A DNA stretch of 51,148 nt from an uncultured Ectothiorhodospiraceae bacterium (GTDB lineage: Bacteria; Pseudomonadota; Gammaproteobacteria; Nitrococcales; Nitrococcaceae): contig CAJXMZ010000003.1 of the NCBI GenBank assembly GCA_913056315.1, positions 1-51,148 on the forward strand. Reading direction: 5' to 3'. The notes under the pieces were generated by a model, which saw nothing but the letters and a program-made list of their open reading frames with translations, searched no databases and had not been told where the DNA came from. This document shows, piece after piece, positions 25,269 through 34,056 of the stretch; position 1 is the first letter of the stretch, and every line of letters starts with the position of its first letter. The position numbers and the translations under genes are program-made.

Positions 25269-26732
25269 TCACAATCTCGAATTGACCTCGGTTTGCCGAA
25301 GTAATCCGCTTTGCGCCCACTGACCCAACACCGCCCAAACCTCCTGCCGCGCTTGCCCAAGGCTTGGCGCAGAATCACTCGCTACCGTCTCAACCAACGC
25401 CGCAGCAATAGAATCAGCCGCCATTCCTGAGGCGGCTTGAAGCCATATCCAAGAGGCCGTTGCGTTCGGGGCGAAGACTTCGCCGGTGACTGTGTGCACC
25501 AACTTAAGGCCGTCTTGTTGATAGCGCTCTTCCACTTGCCAGGGGGCATAGACCGGCGACCAATCGTGCCCCAGTGCGGATTGTGCGGCTATCTGATCAA
25601 TAAGACTGGGCGCTGCGAGCATCGACCAATACGCAGGCGAATCAGCTGCTGGAAACAGTCGCTTAAATTGATGCGTGGCGTTACTTGGTTCATTAACGAT
25701 GCCGACACGCACCAGCAAATCATCGACAAGCGCTTTTTTCATCACATGCTCAGCACGACCGCCCGTCGCCACGTCAGCGCAAATCTCTAGCGATGGACTT
25801 AAGTTACATTCCAGCAACCACGGCTTGAGATTGGCATCGATTAGGCAGTCCAATCCGAGCAACTCATAGACTTGGTTTGGCGCAATGCCCGCCTGGGCAC
25901 AGCGTTCACGCATACCGCTGGCCGCGGCCATCACGGTTTGCACAATCACCGCATCGATCGACGCCATTAAACGCTCAGGATCGTGTCCCGCTTGACGCAA
26001 GCGCTCGGCATAAGCGCTCAGCGATAGAAACGTTACTCCCCCATCGGGGTTACGAGCGTTGACATCGGGATTGGTCAGATAGGCATAGACATTGTCACGT
26101 TCAGCAGGATCCCAAGGCGCTGAGGCCAACTTCACCGAGCCCTCGTTAAAGCGCTCTATGCACAACGGCTCAAGCGATGAAATCAGCACATATAAGCGCA
26201 AGACATACTTATAGCCATCAAGCGTATGCGGCTGATCTAAATAACGCTGCACAACCCAGCCCGAGTGTTGGGGCACTTCAGCGACCGAGTCCGTTAAGTA
26301 AATACCCTCACCGCGTGCGGCATTAGCAGGCTTAACAATCCAAGCGCTGTCGGGCGAGGTGTTCGCGGCGGCCTGCAACGCGGCAAAATCCTCGGGCATA
26401 TTAAAAGTGGCCGGCAAAAAGCTTGGCCATTGCGCTTGAGGATCATGTCCAGGCAGGTTCTGCCAGCGCCTTAGCGCTGTCTGCAACGTTTGATGCAACG
26501 CACTTTTAACCGTGATTTGGTTGTTGCCGGGAATGTGATTAATGGTTTGGCCCGGCGCCAACCGCTGGTAAACAGCCGGGGCAGGCATGGGTGTAATCCA
26601 AGCCGCATCCCAGTGAGTAGAGTCACCTGCCAGCCAGCCCCGCGCACTTAGCGCTTCAACAAAAAACCGCGCCTGCTCGGGGTCGTCATCGTCCCCAAGC
26701 CAGTAGCGCAGCGGCTGATCGGCGTTACTCAC
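25269..26732 (-). CDS. Tubulin-tyrosine-ligase-like ATP-grasp protein fused to a C-terminal PqqD-like domain
   Basis: The protein has 487 residues from a GTG at 26732 that has AAGGAG 10 bp upstream. Residues about 60-320 carry the TTL/TTLL pattern. TINHIPGNNQITVK is followed by the ATP-binding WIVKPANAARGEGIYL (131-146) and VVQRYLDQPHTLDGYKYVLR (160-179). RLYVLISSLEPL comes next, then the metal-binding LLGLDCLIDANLKPWLLECN (291-310) with LSPSL. TTL enzymes use ATP to ligate an amino acid to a protein carboxyl group. Residues about 405-485 (HTVTGEVFAPNATASWIWLQ, ending WAQSGLLRQ) fit the PqqD/RRE fold, which binds leader peptides in peptide-modification systems. The fusion suggests a peptide- or protein-modifying ligase with built-in substrate recognition. 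Substrate unknown; a divergent DoxX and PEA-repeat protein pair starts on the other side of the promoter. Confidence 0.88.
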   Translation of the reverse strand: MSNADQPLRYWLGDDDDPEQARFFVEALSARGWLAGDSTHWDAAWITPMPAPAVYQRLAPGQTINHIPGNNQITVKSALHQTLQTALRRWQNLPGHDPQAQWPSFLPATFNMPEDFAALQAAANTSPDSAWIVKPANAARGEGIYLTDSVAEVPQHSGWVVQRYLDQPHTLDGYKYVLRLYVLISSLEPLCIERFNEGSVKLASAPWDPAERDNVYAYLTNPDVNARNPDGGVTFLSLSAYAERLRQAGHDPERLMASIDAVIVQTVMAAASGMRERCAQAGIAPNQVYELLGLDCLIDANLKPWLLECNLSPSLEICADVATGGRAEHVMKKALVDDLLVRVGIVNEPSNATHQFKRLFPAADSPAYWSMLAAPSLIDQIAAQSALGHDWSPVYAPWQVEERYQQDGLKLVHTVTGEVFAPNATASWIWLQAASGMAADSIAAALVETVASDSAPSLGQARQEVWAVLGQWAQSGLLRQTEVNSRL

Positions 26733-26768
26733 CTAAAATTCTCCTTCATCATCGGTATGATGGTGATA

Positions 26769-26774
26769 ATTATA
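26769..26774 (-). promoter_or_regulatory. Possible -10 box of the TTL-like gene
   Basis: The minus strand reads TATAAT, a perfect sigma-70 -10 hexamer, 36 bp before the GTG start of the TTL-like gene. The -35 position is weak. The same AT-rich patch could serve the divergent DoxX gene. Confidence 0.45.
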
Positions 26775-26789
26775 GCCACGGTGCCTTTT

Positions 26790-27209
26790 ATGCCTGCCCC
26801 ACTCCATAGCAATGATGCTTTGTTAAATGCCCAAGCACGGCATGGACATTGGTTGCTGCGCACGCCCCTTGCCGCGGTGATGCTCTATCATGGCGTGGAA
26901 AAATGGTTGGTTATTGGCGTTGAGACCTTCGCGCAAACCATGGGACTACCCATTGCACTCGCCGTGCTGGTCGCGGTGATCGAGGTGCTGGCCGGTATCG
27001 CCCTACTGGCGGGTGCGTTTGCCGGCGGCTGGATCACGCGCAGCGGCGCTGCACTGACCTGCCCGGTATTGTTGGGGGCGGTTTTTTATGTGCACTGGGG
27101 ACAATGGCACTTTCTACCCAGCGCAAGCCATCCCATGGGCGGGCTAGAGTTTCAGATCACGTTGCTCGGCATTGCCATTTACCTGCTCATTCGGGGTAAC
27201 GAGGTTTAA
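26790..27209 (+). CDS. DoxX family membrane protein
   Basis: The protein has about 139 residues if it starts at the ATG at 26790, which I prefer because the longer frame from 26757 would run through the -10 region. Four hydrophobic helices are visible, with the DoxX-type first helix WLLRTPLAAVMLYHGVEKWL, then ALAVLVAVIEVLAGIALLAG, a third helix, and the conserved GGLEFQITLLGIAIYLLIRG end. DoxX proteins are small inner-membrane proteins of varied use, some linked to quinone or sulfur oxidation and others to metal-responsive peptide operons. Function here is unknown. It is divergent from the TTL-like gene and is followed after 10 bp by a PEA-repeat protein. Confidence 0.85.
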   Translation: MPAPLHSNDALLNAQARHGHWLLRTPLAAVMLYHGVEKWLVIGVETFAQTMGLPIALAVLVAVIEVLAGIALLAGAFAGGWITRSGAALTCPVLLGAVFYVHWGQWHFLPSASHPMGGLEFQITLLGIAIYLLIRGNEV

Positions 27210-27219
27210 CGCCACGCTT

Positions 27220-27513
27220 ATGTCCAATCAAGATAAAAAACGTCAACAACTGCTGGCTCGCCTATCGCGAGGGCTGGTGTATACAACGCCCCTGCTGGTG
27301 GCGGTAACCGGCGCGGCCGGTATGCATGCGATGATTTCTGATTTCCGCGAGGCGCCCGCACAAAGCCCTGAGGCCAGCGCCGAGGCCATGCCAGAGGCCA
27401 CGCCAGAAGCAACTCCGGAAGCAACGCCCGAGGCCACACCACAGGCAACCCCAGAAGCCACCCCAGAGGCAATGCCCGAGGCCATGCCCGAGGCCTCCGG
27501 CTCAAACAATTAA
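27220..27513 (+). CDS. Small membrane protein with a Pro-Glu-Ala tetrapeptide-repeat tail
   Basis: This 97-residue protein starts at the ATG at 27220, 10 bp after DoxX. A basic N-terminus (MSNQDKKRQQLLARLSRG) precedes one membrane helix (LVYTTPLLVAVTGAAGMHAM). The second half is a tandem series of four-residue units of the type x-P-E-A, where x is S, T or M, about eleven copies ending EASGSNN. The tail is acidic, Pro-rich and likely extended outside the membrane. No homologue is known to me. Operon position ties it to DoxX and, through the shared promoter region, to the TTL-like ligase. Glutamate-rich tails are the type of substrate TTL-family enzymes modify in eukaryotes, an analogy only. 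Confidence 0.7.
   Translation: MSNQDKKRQQLLARLSRGLVYTTPLLVAVTGAAGMHAMISDFREAPAQSPEASAEAMPEATPEATPEATPEATPQATPEATPEAMPEAMPEASGSNN
27361..27500 (+). repeat. Degenerate 12-bp tandem repeat coding for (S/T/M)PEA
   Basis: About eleven 12-bp units with variable third positions (for example gaggccacgcca and gaagcaactccg) encode the repeated tetrapeptide. Synonymous variation between units shows the repeat is old or selected at the protein level rather than a fresh slippage product. Confidence 0.85.
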
Positions 27514-27522
27514 TTGGCTTGG

Positions 27523-28086
<564 letters not shown>

Positions 28087-28644
28087 CTATGGCGAGGCTT
28101 GCGCTAGCGCAAACCAAACGGCCCCCGCGCGCTTTTGCCGATAAATCTGCCATCCCGCAGGCAAAGCCTCAGCGGCCTGCGCATGAGCAGATTCCAAATA
28201 CAACAGCGTGCCTGCATGCAACCAACCCGGTGTTGCTAGGGCAGCAAGCGTGGGCACAAGCAAATCGCGATCGAAGGGGGGGTCAAGAAAAATTAGATCA
28301 AACGGCTGCGGCACGCGCTGCAAATAGCGTTTGGCATCATCACAAATTAGTGTTGCCCGGTCATCGGCCTCCAACACAGTCAGGCGCTCAGCTAATGCTT
28401 TGGCCAAGCGTTTGGAGCGCTCCACAAACACCGCCTGCGCAGCACCGCGCGACAGCGCTTCCAGGCCCAATGCACCGGTACCAGCAAATAGATCCAACAC
28501 CCGCGCCCCAGGCACATGAGCTTGCAACCAATTGAACAGGGTCTCGCGATTGCGATCTGCAGTCGGGCGTAGCCCCGGCCCTTGCCCCACACTCAGCCGG
28601 CGCCCACCCCATGCACCGCCAATAATGCGCAATTGTCCGGCCAT
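28087..28644 (-). CDS. rsmD: 16S rRNA (guanine(966)-N(2))-methyltransferase
   Basis: This 185-residue SAM-dependent enzyme methylates G966 of 16S rRNA. It begins with the family pattern LRIIGGAWGGRRLSV and LRPTADRNRETLFNWL. The SAM motif VLDLFAGTGALGLEALSRGA follows, then EVFVERSKR-like VFVERSKRLAKAL and the catalytic DPPF in DLIFLDPPFDRDLL. Length and motif order are standard. It starts 4 bp after the end of the second M16 gene, so it belongs to the same transcript, and is followed by coaD. Confidence 0.97.
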   Translation of the reverse strand: MAGQLRIIGGAWGGRRLSVGQGPGLRPTADRNRETLFNWLQAHVPGARVLDLFAGTGALGLEALSRGAAQAVFVERSKRLAKALAERLTVLEADDRATLICDDAKRYLQRVPQPFDLIFLDPPFDRDLLVPTLAALATPGWLHAGTLLYLESAHAQAAEALPAGWQIYRQKRAGAVWFALAQASP

Positions 28645-28648
28645 GGGT

Positions 28649-29980
28649 TTAGTCGACTGCGTTAATCGTGGCCTCTGGGCCGACTAACACGGTGATCATT
28701 TGCGCAGGATTAAGTTGGGCGTTTAACGCGCCAGTAACCTGACTTGCCTGCATCGCTTCAATGCGTGCAATAAACTGCGCCAGGTAATCGTGCGGTAAGT
28801 TGTGAAAACCAATACTTGAGACATAGCCAAGCAAGTCACGGTTGCTGTCGAGCTGCAACGGGAAACTCCCGGTGATATTTCGGCGCGATGCCTCAAGCCG
28901 CTCGGCATTCGGGCCCTCATCCCGCAATTCAACAAAGCTGCCCCGCATAACATCCAATGCTTCGGCAAGCGCCTCGTTGCGTACCTGCGTACTCATTTGA
29001 AAGCGTCCGCGGCGGGCACCGGTGGTGATCCGCGAGCCACTGCTGTAGGACAGCCCACGCTCTTCACGCATGCGCTCAGCCAAAATCGATGTCAGCCCAC
29101 TTCCACCGAGCATGTGGTTGGCCATGTACAGCGGATAATAGGTTTCATCACCCCGGCGCACGCTGGGCTGACCAATTAAGACGTGCGTTTGCTCAGCCTG
29201 AAACGGCACCCGAATCGTTTGGGCCGAGGTCGGCAAGCGCACCTCAGGTAACTCAGGCAAGGCTTTACCGGTCGGCAGTTTGCTGCTGAGTTGCTCGGCA
29301 ATCGCTTTGGCACGCGATGCTTCAAGATCACCAACAATCGCGATCGTGGCATTACTCGCGGTGTAGTGGCGTTGATGAAAGGCAACAACCGCCTCGCGCT
29401 CGAGCTGCAGGACGCTGTCTAGTGTACCGCTAGGCGGGCTCGCATAGGGGTGATCCCCATAAATACCTTGCGCAAAGGCCCGCTCGGCCAAATCACTCGG
29501 TGAGGACTGCGCTTGCTCAAGGCCTAGGCGCATTTGCTGGCGGACACGCTCAACCGCATCGGTTGGAAAACGGGCATCGGCCAAGGCATCAGCCAAATTG
29601 GTAATCACCGGATCGAGTCGGGCCGCTTCACTTAAGGCTCGTAGGCTCACCTCGGCGGTATCCCGGCCGCTATTGGTTGAAACCCGAGCGCCGTAGCGCT
29701 CGAATTGACGAGCAATTTCGCCGGCATCAAGCGCGCTGGTGCCGTCGAGCAGCAGGTGATTAGTTAACCGGGCAAGCCCGGCAGAATCGCCATCGCGAGC
29801 GCTGCCTGCATCAAAAGCCATCTGCACATCAACGATTGGCAATTCGTGGCGCGCCACAAATAACACCTTCGCCCCGTTATTGGTTTGCCACTGTTGTATA
29901 TCGGCTTCCATTGCGCCCCCCGCGCTCGCACTCACACTGGCCCACGCCATTATTCCGGCAGCCATTATGCCTGTTCTCAT
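28649..29980 (-). CDS. M16 peptidase-family protein, catalytically degenerate
   Basis: This 443-residue protein has a signal peptide (MRTGIMAAGIMAWASVSASA) and an M16/insulinase fold. At the place of the zinc motif HxxEH (residues 71-75) it reads RLTNH, so the first histidine and the glutamate are both lost and it cannot be an active protease on its own. The C-terminal M16 substrate-binding half (HVLIGQPSVRRGD ... LGGSGLTSILAERMREERGLSYS) is well kept. It overlaps the upstream active M16 gene by 4 bp. In this family an active and an inactive subunit often form a heterodimer in the periplasm, which is the likely arrangement here. Confidence 0.93.
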   Translation of the reverse strand: MRTGIMAAGIMAWASVSASAGGAMEADIQQWQTNNGAKVLFVARHELPIVDVQMAFDAGSARDGDSAGLARLTNHLLLDGTSALDAGEIARQFERYGARVSTNSGRDTAEVSLRALSEAARLDPVITNLADALADARFPTDAVERVRQQMRLGLEQAQSSPSDLAERAFAQGIYGDHPYASPPSGTLDSVLQLEREAVVAFHQRHYTASNATIAIVGDLEASRAKAIAEQLSSKLPTGKALPELPEVRLPTSAQTIRVPFQAEQTHVLIGQPSVRRGDETYYPLYMANHMLGGSGLTSILAERMREERGLSYSSGSRITTGARRGRFQMSTQVRNEALAEALDVMRGSFVELRDEGPNAERLEASRRNITGSFPLQLDSNRDLLGYVSSIGFHNLPHDYLAQFIARIEAMQASQVTGALNAQLNPAQMITVLVGPEATINAVD

Positions 29981-31320
29981 GCCCCATCCCCCGATTGCTC
30001 AGGCAGCATCACACCCACGGTCAGTTGCTCGGCACGCAAGTAACGCTGAGCGGCTGCCTGAAGGTCTTCGGCTGTGAGCGCACGAATGTTTTGCTCAAAA
30101 GCATCAAGGGTCTCCCAGCCTGCGCCGGTGCTCTCGAGCATGCCGATTTGCATGGCTTGATAGAACACCGAGTCAAGCTCAAACAAATGATCGGCAAGCA
30201 GCTGGCTGCGCGCGCGCTCAAGCGCCTCATCGCTAATCAATTCGTCCTGCAAACGCTGAATTTGCGCGCGCAATGCCGATTCAACCGCGCCGACATCTCC
30301 ATCGCTGGGCACCGCAAACAAAGAAAACTCGCTATCAAGCCGTGTCATTGGGTTGTACCCGGCACCCGCTGCGGCGGCCACCTCACTGCCACGCACCATT
30401 TCTTCAGCCAGCCGGGCGCCTTCGCCGCCGTCTAAGACACTAGCCAGCATGAGTAGCGCATAAGGGTCAGAGGCGGCCTGTGCCGTTGCAAGCGAGGGGA
30501 CGCTATAGCCCATGCGCAGCTGCGCGACCTGTGTTTGCGCATCACGATAGGTCAAGCGCCGCTCACCCGGCGGGCTGAGGCTTTCGGCGTCGTAGACTGC
30601 CGGCACATCGCGACTGGGGATATCGCCAAACCACTGCTGCGCCAGCGCATGCACAGCCTGCGGATCCACATCACCAGCAACCACAAGGGTGGCATTGGCT
30701 GGGGTGTACCACTGTTGATACCAGCCTTCCAGATCCGCCACATCAAACTGCCGAATATCGTCCGCCCAGCCAATAATTGGATGCGCATAACCGGTCGCGG
30801 GATGAGCGATCGCCGCATAGCGCTCACCAAAACGCCCTTCTGGGCGATCGTCGGTGCGTAAGCGGCGCTCTTCGAGCACTACTTGGCGCTCAGTGGCCAG
30901 CGCGTCTTCGTTAATTTGCAAATTGGCCATCCGATCGGCCTCAAGCTCGAGGGCGATCGGCAGTCGATCGGCGGCCATCACTTCAAAGTAGGCGCTAAAA
31001 TCGCGGCCGGTAAAGGCGTTTTCACGGCCACCTTCACGCGAAATAATTTCAGAAAAACGCCCTTCTGGATAAGCCTCGGTGCCCTTGAACATCATGTGCT
31101 CAAACAAATGCGACAGCCCCGTTTGACCCCGGCCTTCGTAGCTCGAGCCAACGCGGTACCAAACCTGCGAGACCACCACTGGGGCCCGGTGGTCTGGGCG
31201 CACCAGCACTTGCATGCCGTTATCTAAGGTAAATTCGCTTACGCCGCTTTGCGACTGAGCAAAGCCTGGTGTGGCGATCAAAGCCGGGATAAGCGCAAAT
31301 AAAGCATTTCGCGCGGTCAT
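29977..31320 (-). CDS. Periplasmic M16 zinc metallopeptidase
   Basis: The protein has 447 residues from the ATG at 31320, chosen because GAGGA lies 8 bp upstream; a TTG at 31344 has no such site. A signal peptide (ALFALIPALIATPGFAQ) is followed by the intact HxxEH zinc motif, HLFEH at residues 71-75 in GLSHLFEHMMFKGT. The distal Glu is expected in the segment NAFTGRDFSAYFEVM/LELEADRMANL. Family members cleave peptides in an enclosed chamber; the physiological substrate is unknown. It is the first gene of an M16-M16-rsmD-coaD series and is divergent from ftsY, with 86 bp between the starts. Confidence 0.95.
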   Translation of the reverse strand: MTARNALFALIPALIATPGFAQSQSGVSEFTLDNGMQVLVRPDHRAPVVVSQVWYRVGSSYEGRGQTGLSHLFEHMMFKGTEAYPEGRFSEIISREGGRENAFTGRDFSAYFEVMAADRLPIALELEADRMANLQINEDALATERQVVLEERRLRTDDRPEGRFGERYAAIAHPATGYAHPIIGWADDIRQFDVADLEGWYQQWYTPANATLVVAGDVDPQAVHALAQQWFGDIPSRDVPAVYDAESLSPPGERRLTYRDAQTQVAQLRMGYSVPSLATAQAASDPYALLMLASVLDGGEGARLAEEMVRGSEVAAAAGAGYNPMTRLDSEFSLFAVPSDGDVGAVESALRAQIQRLQDELISDEALERARSQLLADHLFELDSVFYQAMQIGMLESTGAGWETLDAFEQNIRALTAEDLQAAAQRYLRAEQLTVGVMLPEQSGDGA

Positions 31321-31406
31321 AAAAAGGGTCCTCAAATAGCGCAAACGCCGAGATTGGCGGTGTTAGACTAATGCTACTTTGTTCGGTCTAAAGGCACGAG
31401 AGTTCC

Positions 31407-32411
31407 ATGCTGCCGTTTCGTCGCAAACGCTCAGAATCAACACCAACGCCGGCGCAGACGGCGCCAGAACCGCCGTCTAATAACGGTTTACTCAGCCGCT
31501 TACGGGCCGGTCTCAAGCGCACTGGCAGTGGCATTGGCCAGCTGTTTTTGGGCCGCAAACAAATCGATGCCGAGCTGCTCGAGGATCTTGAAACGCTGCT
31601 TTTGACAGCGGATGTGGGCGTCGAAGCCACAACCCGCATCATCGACGATCTAACGGCACGGTTAAAGCGCAATGAACTCACCGATACCGATGCGCTGCGC
31701 GACGCCCTACGCGAAGACATGCTCGCTATCTTAACGCCCGTGGCTCAACCACTTGATACAAGCGCAGCCGCTAAACCGTTTGTCATATTAACGGTGGGGA
31801 TTAATGGCGCTGGCAAAACCACCACAATTGGCAAATTAGCGGATCAGTTTCGCCACCAAGGCCAGCAGGTATTGCTCGCCGCGGGGGATACCTTTCGCGC
31901 CGCCGCCGTTGAGCAACTGCGCAGCTGGGGCGAGCGCACCCAAACGCCCGTGGTTAGTCAGCCAACTGGCTCAGACAGTGCCTCGGTGGTGTACGACGCG
32001 CATCAAGCCGCGATTGCCCGCGGCAATGACATTTTAATTGCCGATACCGCCGGGCGGTTGCACACCCAAGGCAATCTCATGGAAGAGCTCAAAAAAGTGC
32101 GCCGGGTATTGGGCAAACAAGACGAAGCCGCGCCACATGAAGTGTTGCTAGTACTAGATGCCGGCACCGGACAAAACGCACTAGCGCAGGTCGAGCAATT
32201 TCAGCAGGCCGTGCAGGTCACGGGGATTGCACTGACCAAACTCGATGGCACCGCCAAAGGGGGAGTGATTTTTGCGATTGCTCAGCGCTTTGGCATTCCA
32301 GTGCGCTTTATCGGCGTTGGTGAAAGCGTGAATGATCTACGCGCTTTTGACCCGGAAGCCTTTGTTGATGCGTTGCTCGAGCAAACCGAGCCTGAACAGG
32401 CGTCGCAATGA
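31407..32411 (+). CDS. ftsY: Signal recognition particle receptor FtsY
   Basis: This 334-residue protein is the SRP receptor GTPase that docks ribosome-SRP complexes at the membrane. A short polar N-terminal region of about 30 residues is much smaller than the acidic A domain of E. coli FtsY. The N domain helices follow, and then the G domain. G1 is GINGAGKTTTIGKLA near residue 132, G3 is DTAGRLHTQGNLMEEL, and G4 is TKLDGTAKGG. All motifs are intact. It overlaps ftsE by 4 bp and begins the conserved ftsY-ftsE-ftsX-rpoH series. Confidence 0.98.
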   Translation: MLPFRRKRSESTPTPAQTAPEPPSNNGLLSRLRAGLKRTGSGIGQLFLGRKQIDAELLEDLETLLLTADVGVEATTRIIDDLTARLKRNELTDTDALRDALREDMLAILTPVAQPLDTSAAAKPFVILTVGINGAGKTTTIGKLADQFRHQGQQVLLAAGDTFRAAAVEQLRSWGERTQTPVVSQPTGSDSASVVYDAHQAAIARGNDILIADTAGRLHTQGNLMEELKKVRRVLGKQDEAAPHEVLLVLDAGTGQNALAQVEQFQQAVQVTGIALTKLDGTAKGGVIFAIAQRFGIPVRFIGVGESVNDLRAFDPEAFVDALLEQTEPEQASQ

Positions 32412-33058
32412 TTCGTTTTGACAGCGTGAGTAAGCGCTACCCCGGCGGCAATGAAGCGCTACGCGGCCTGGATTTGCATATTGAGCGCGGTGAAATGGTG
32501 TTCATCACCGGCGCCAGTGGGGCCGGCAAAAGCACCTTTTTGCGCATGATCCCCTTACTCGAGCGGCCGAGTCAGGGCAGCGTGATGATCGATGGGGTTA
32601 ACTTGTTGCGTTTGCGCCGCTCGCGGGTACCGTTTTTGCGCCGGCGCGTGGGCATGATTTTTCAAGACCACCGGCTGCTTCATGATCGCAGCGTATTCGA
32701 TAACGTGGCGCTGCCGCTGGTTATTGCCGGGCGCAGTCACGCTGATGTCGGCCGACGGGTGCGTGCAGCACTCGATAAAGTCGGCCTATTGCACAAAGAA
32801 AAAGCCTCGCCAGTGACCTTATCAGGCGGCGAACAACAGCGCGTGGGAATTGCACGGGCGGTTGTCACTCGACCGCCGGTTATTTTGGCTGACGAGCCCA
32901 CCGGTAACCTCGACCCCGCCTTATCCGAAGAAATCATGGCGTTGTTTGAGCAGTTTAATCAGGTGGGGGTGACCACGGTGATTGCCAGCCATGATCATGC
33001 GCTCATTGAGCGCCTAGGGCATCGACGCATTCACCTACAAGATGGCCGCGTGGCATGA
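32408..33058 (+). CDS. ftsE: Cell division ATP-binding protein FtsE
   Basis: This 216-residue ABC ATPase partners FtsX at the divisome and drives periplasmic activation of septal peptidoglycan hydrolases. Walker A is [14 protein letters not shown] near residue 36, the signature motif is [14 protein letters not shown], and Walker B is [15 protein letters not shown]-loop MIFQDHRLL is present. Length is typical. It overlaps ftsY and ftsX by 4 bp each, so synthesis of the three is coupled. Confidence 0.98.
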   Translation: MIRFDSVSKRYPGGNEALRGLDLHIERGEMVFITGASGAGKSTFLRMIPLLERPSQGSVMIDGVNLLRLRRSRVPFLRRRVGMIFQDHRLLHDRSVFDNVALPLVIAGRSHADVGRRVRAALDKVGLLHKEKASPVTLSGGEQQRVGIARAVVTRPPVILADEPTGNLDPALSEEIMALFEQFNQVGVTTVIASHDHALIERLGHRRIHLQDGRVA

Positions 33059-33984
33059 AACTGCCAGCCAGTATTCAGGCGTGGTTTGAGCAGCATGCGC
33101 GCGCAGCACTCAATACCCTTGGCGGGCTGCGCTTGCGGCTTGCCAGCAGCTTAATGACCACCGCTGTGATTGGCATAGCGCTTGCGCTACCAGCGGGGTT
33201 TTTGCTGCTCGTGGATAACCTCGAGGCCGCCACCGCCAATCGCGAGGGCAGCCCACAAGCCTCAGCTTTTTTGCAAGCCACGCTAAACGTTGATCAACAA
33301 CGCGATATTGCCGCGCAAATTAAGGCGCTCGAGGGGATAACCGATGTTGAGCACATTACACCTGAGGCAGCATTGGCTGAATTCCAGCGTGCCTCGGGCA
33401 TGCAAGAGACACTGGCCCTACTCGAGCGCAACCCACTGCCACCGGTGGTGGTCGCCCAACTACGCAGTGGCCTAAGCGGCGCGGATGCCGATGCGCTAAT
33501 CAGCGCACTCAGCGCGATTGGAGCAGTGGATGAGGTGCGCGTTGATCGCGTTTGGTTAGAGCGTTTGGATGCACTAATGCAGCTGGCCAATCGGGGCAGC
33601 GGCCTGATCGCCCTCTTACTTGGCCTAACCGTGGTGTTAGTTGTGGGCAATACTATTCGCCTCGATATTGAAAACCGTCGCAGCGAAATTGAAATCACCA
33701 AGCTCATTGGTGGAACAGATGCGTTTGTGCGCCGGCCCTTTCTGTATACCGGCATGTGGTATGGGTTGCTGGGCGGAAGCTTGGCAGCCATTTTGCTCAT
33801 GCTCAGCGTGCTTTTACTCACCGGGCCTTCTAGCCACTTAGCTAGCCTTTATGGCAGCGCGTTTCAACCAATGGGGCCGGGCTTGTCAGGAACCCTCACG
33901 CTACTGGGTAGCGGCGTGGCGCTCGGGCTATTGGGCGCGGGGGTGGCGGTCGGGCGACACTTGGCCGCCATCGAGCCGCGCTAG
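33055..33984 (+). CDS. ftsX: Cell division protein FtsX
   Basis: This 309-residue membrane partner of FtsE has a basic N-terminal cytoplasmic part and a first membrane helix (MTTAVIGIALALPAGFLLLV). A periplasmic domain of about 110 residues contains the FtsX-typical ITPEAALAEFQRASG and NPLPPVVVAQL. Three more helices follow, with the cytoplasmic coupling segment RLDIENRRSEIEITKLIGGTDAFVRRPFL that contacts FtsE. It controls amidase activators such as EnvC in related bacteria. It overlaps ftsE by 4 bp and precedes rpoH by 72 bp. Confidence 0.97.
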   Translation: MKLPASIQAWFEQHARAALNTLGGLRLRLASSLMTTAVIGIALALPAGFLLLVDNLEAATANREGSPQASAFLQATLNVDQQRDIAAQIKALEGITDVEHITPEAALAEFQRASGMQETLALLERNPLPPVVVAQLRSGLSGADADALISALSAIGAVDEVRVDRVWLERLDALMQLANRGSGLIALLLGLTVVLVVGNTIRLDIENRRSEIEITKLIGGTDAFVRRPFLYTGMWYGLLGGSLAAILLMLSVLLLTGPSSHLASLYGSAFQPMGPGLSGTLTLLGSGVALGLLGAGVAVGRHLAAIEPR

Positions 33985-34001
33985 GAACTCTTATAGCGCC
34001 T

Positions 34002-34028
34002 TTGCACTCTAAAATTTCGTGGTAAAAT
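34002..34028 (+). promoter_or_regulatory. Possible sigma-70-type promoter of rpoH
   Basis: TTGCAC and TAAAAT are separated by 15 bp, upstream of a strong ribosome binding site and the rpoH ATG. The spacing is short, so confidence is modest. Confidence 0.35.
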
Positions 34029-34056
34029 CAGCCAGATGACAGCCTAGGAGGTGTTC

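Noticed and set aside
27243-27509. Antisense frame of (G/A)-(V/M)-A-S-type repeats opposite the PEA-repeat gene
   Set aside because: It is the mirror of the tandem repeat on the plus strand, which has a start, a membrane helix and an operon position; the antisense frame has none.
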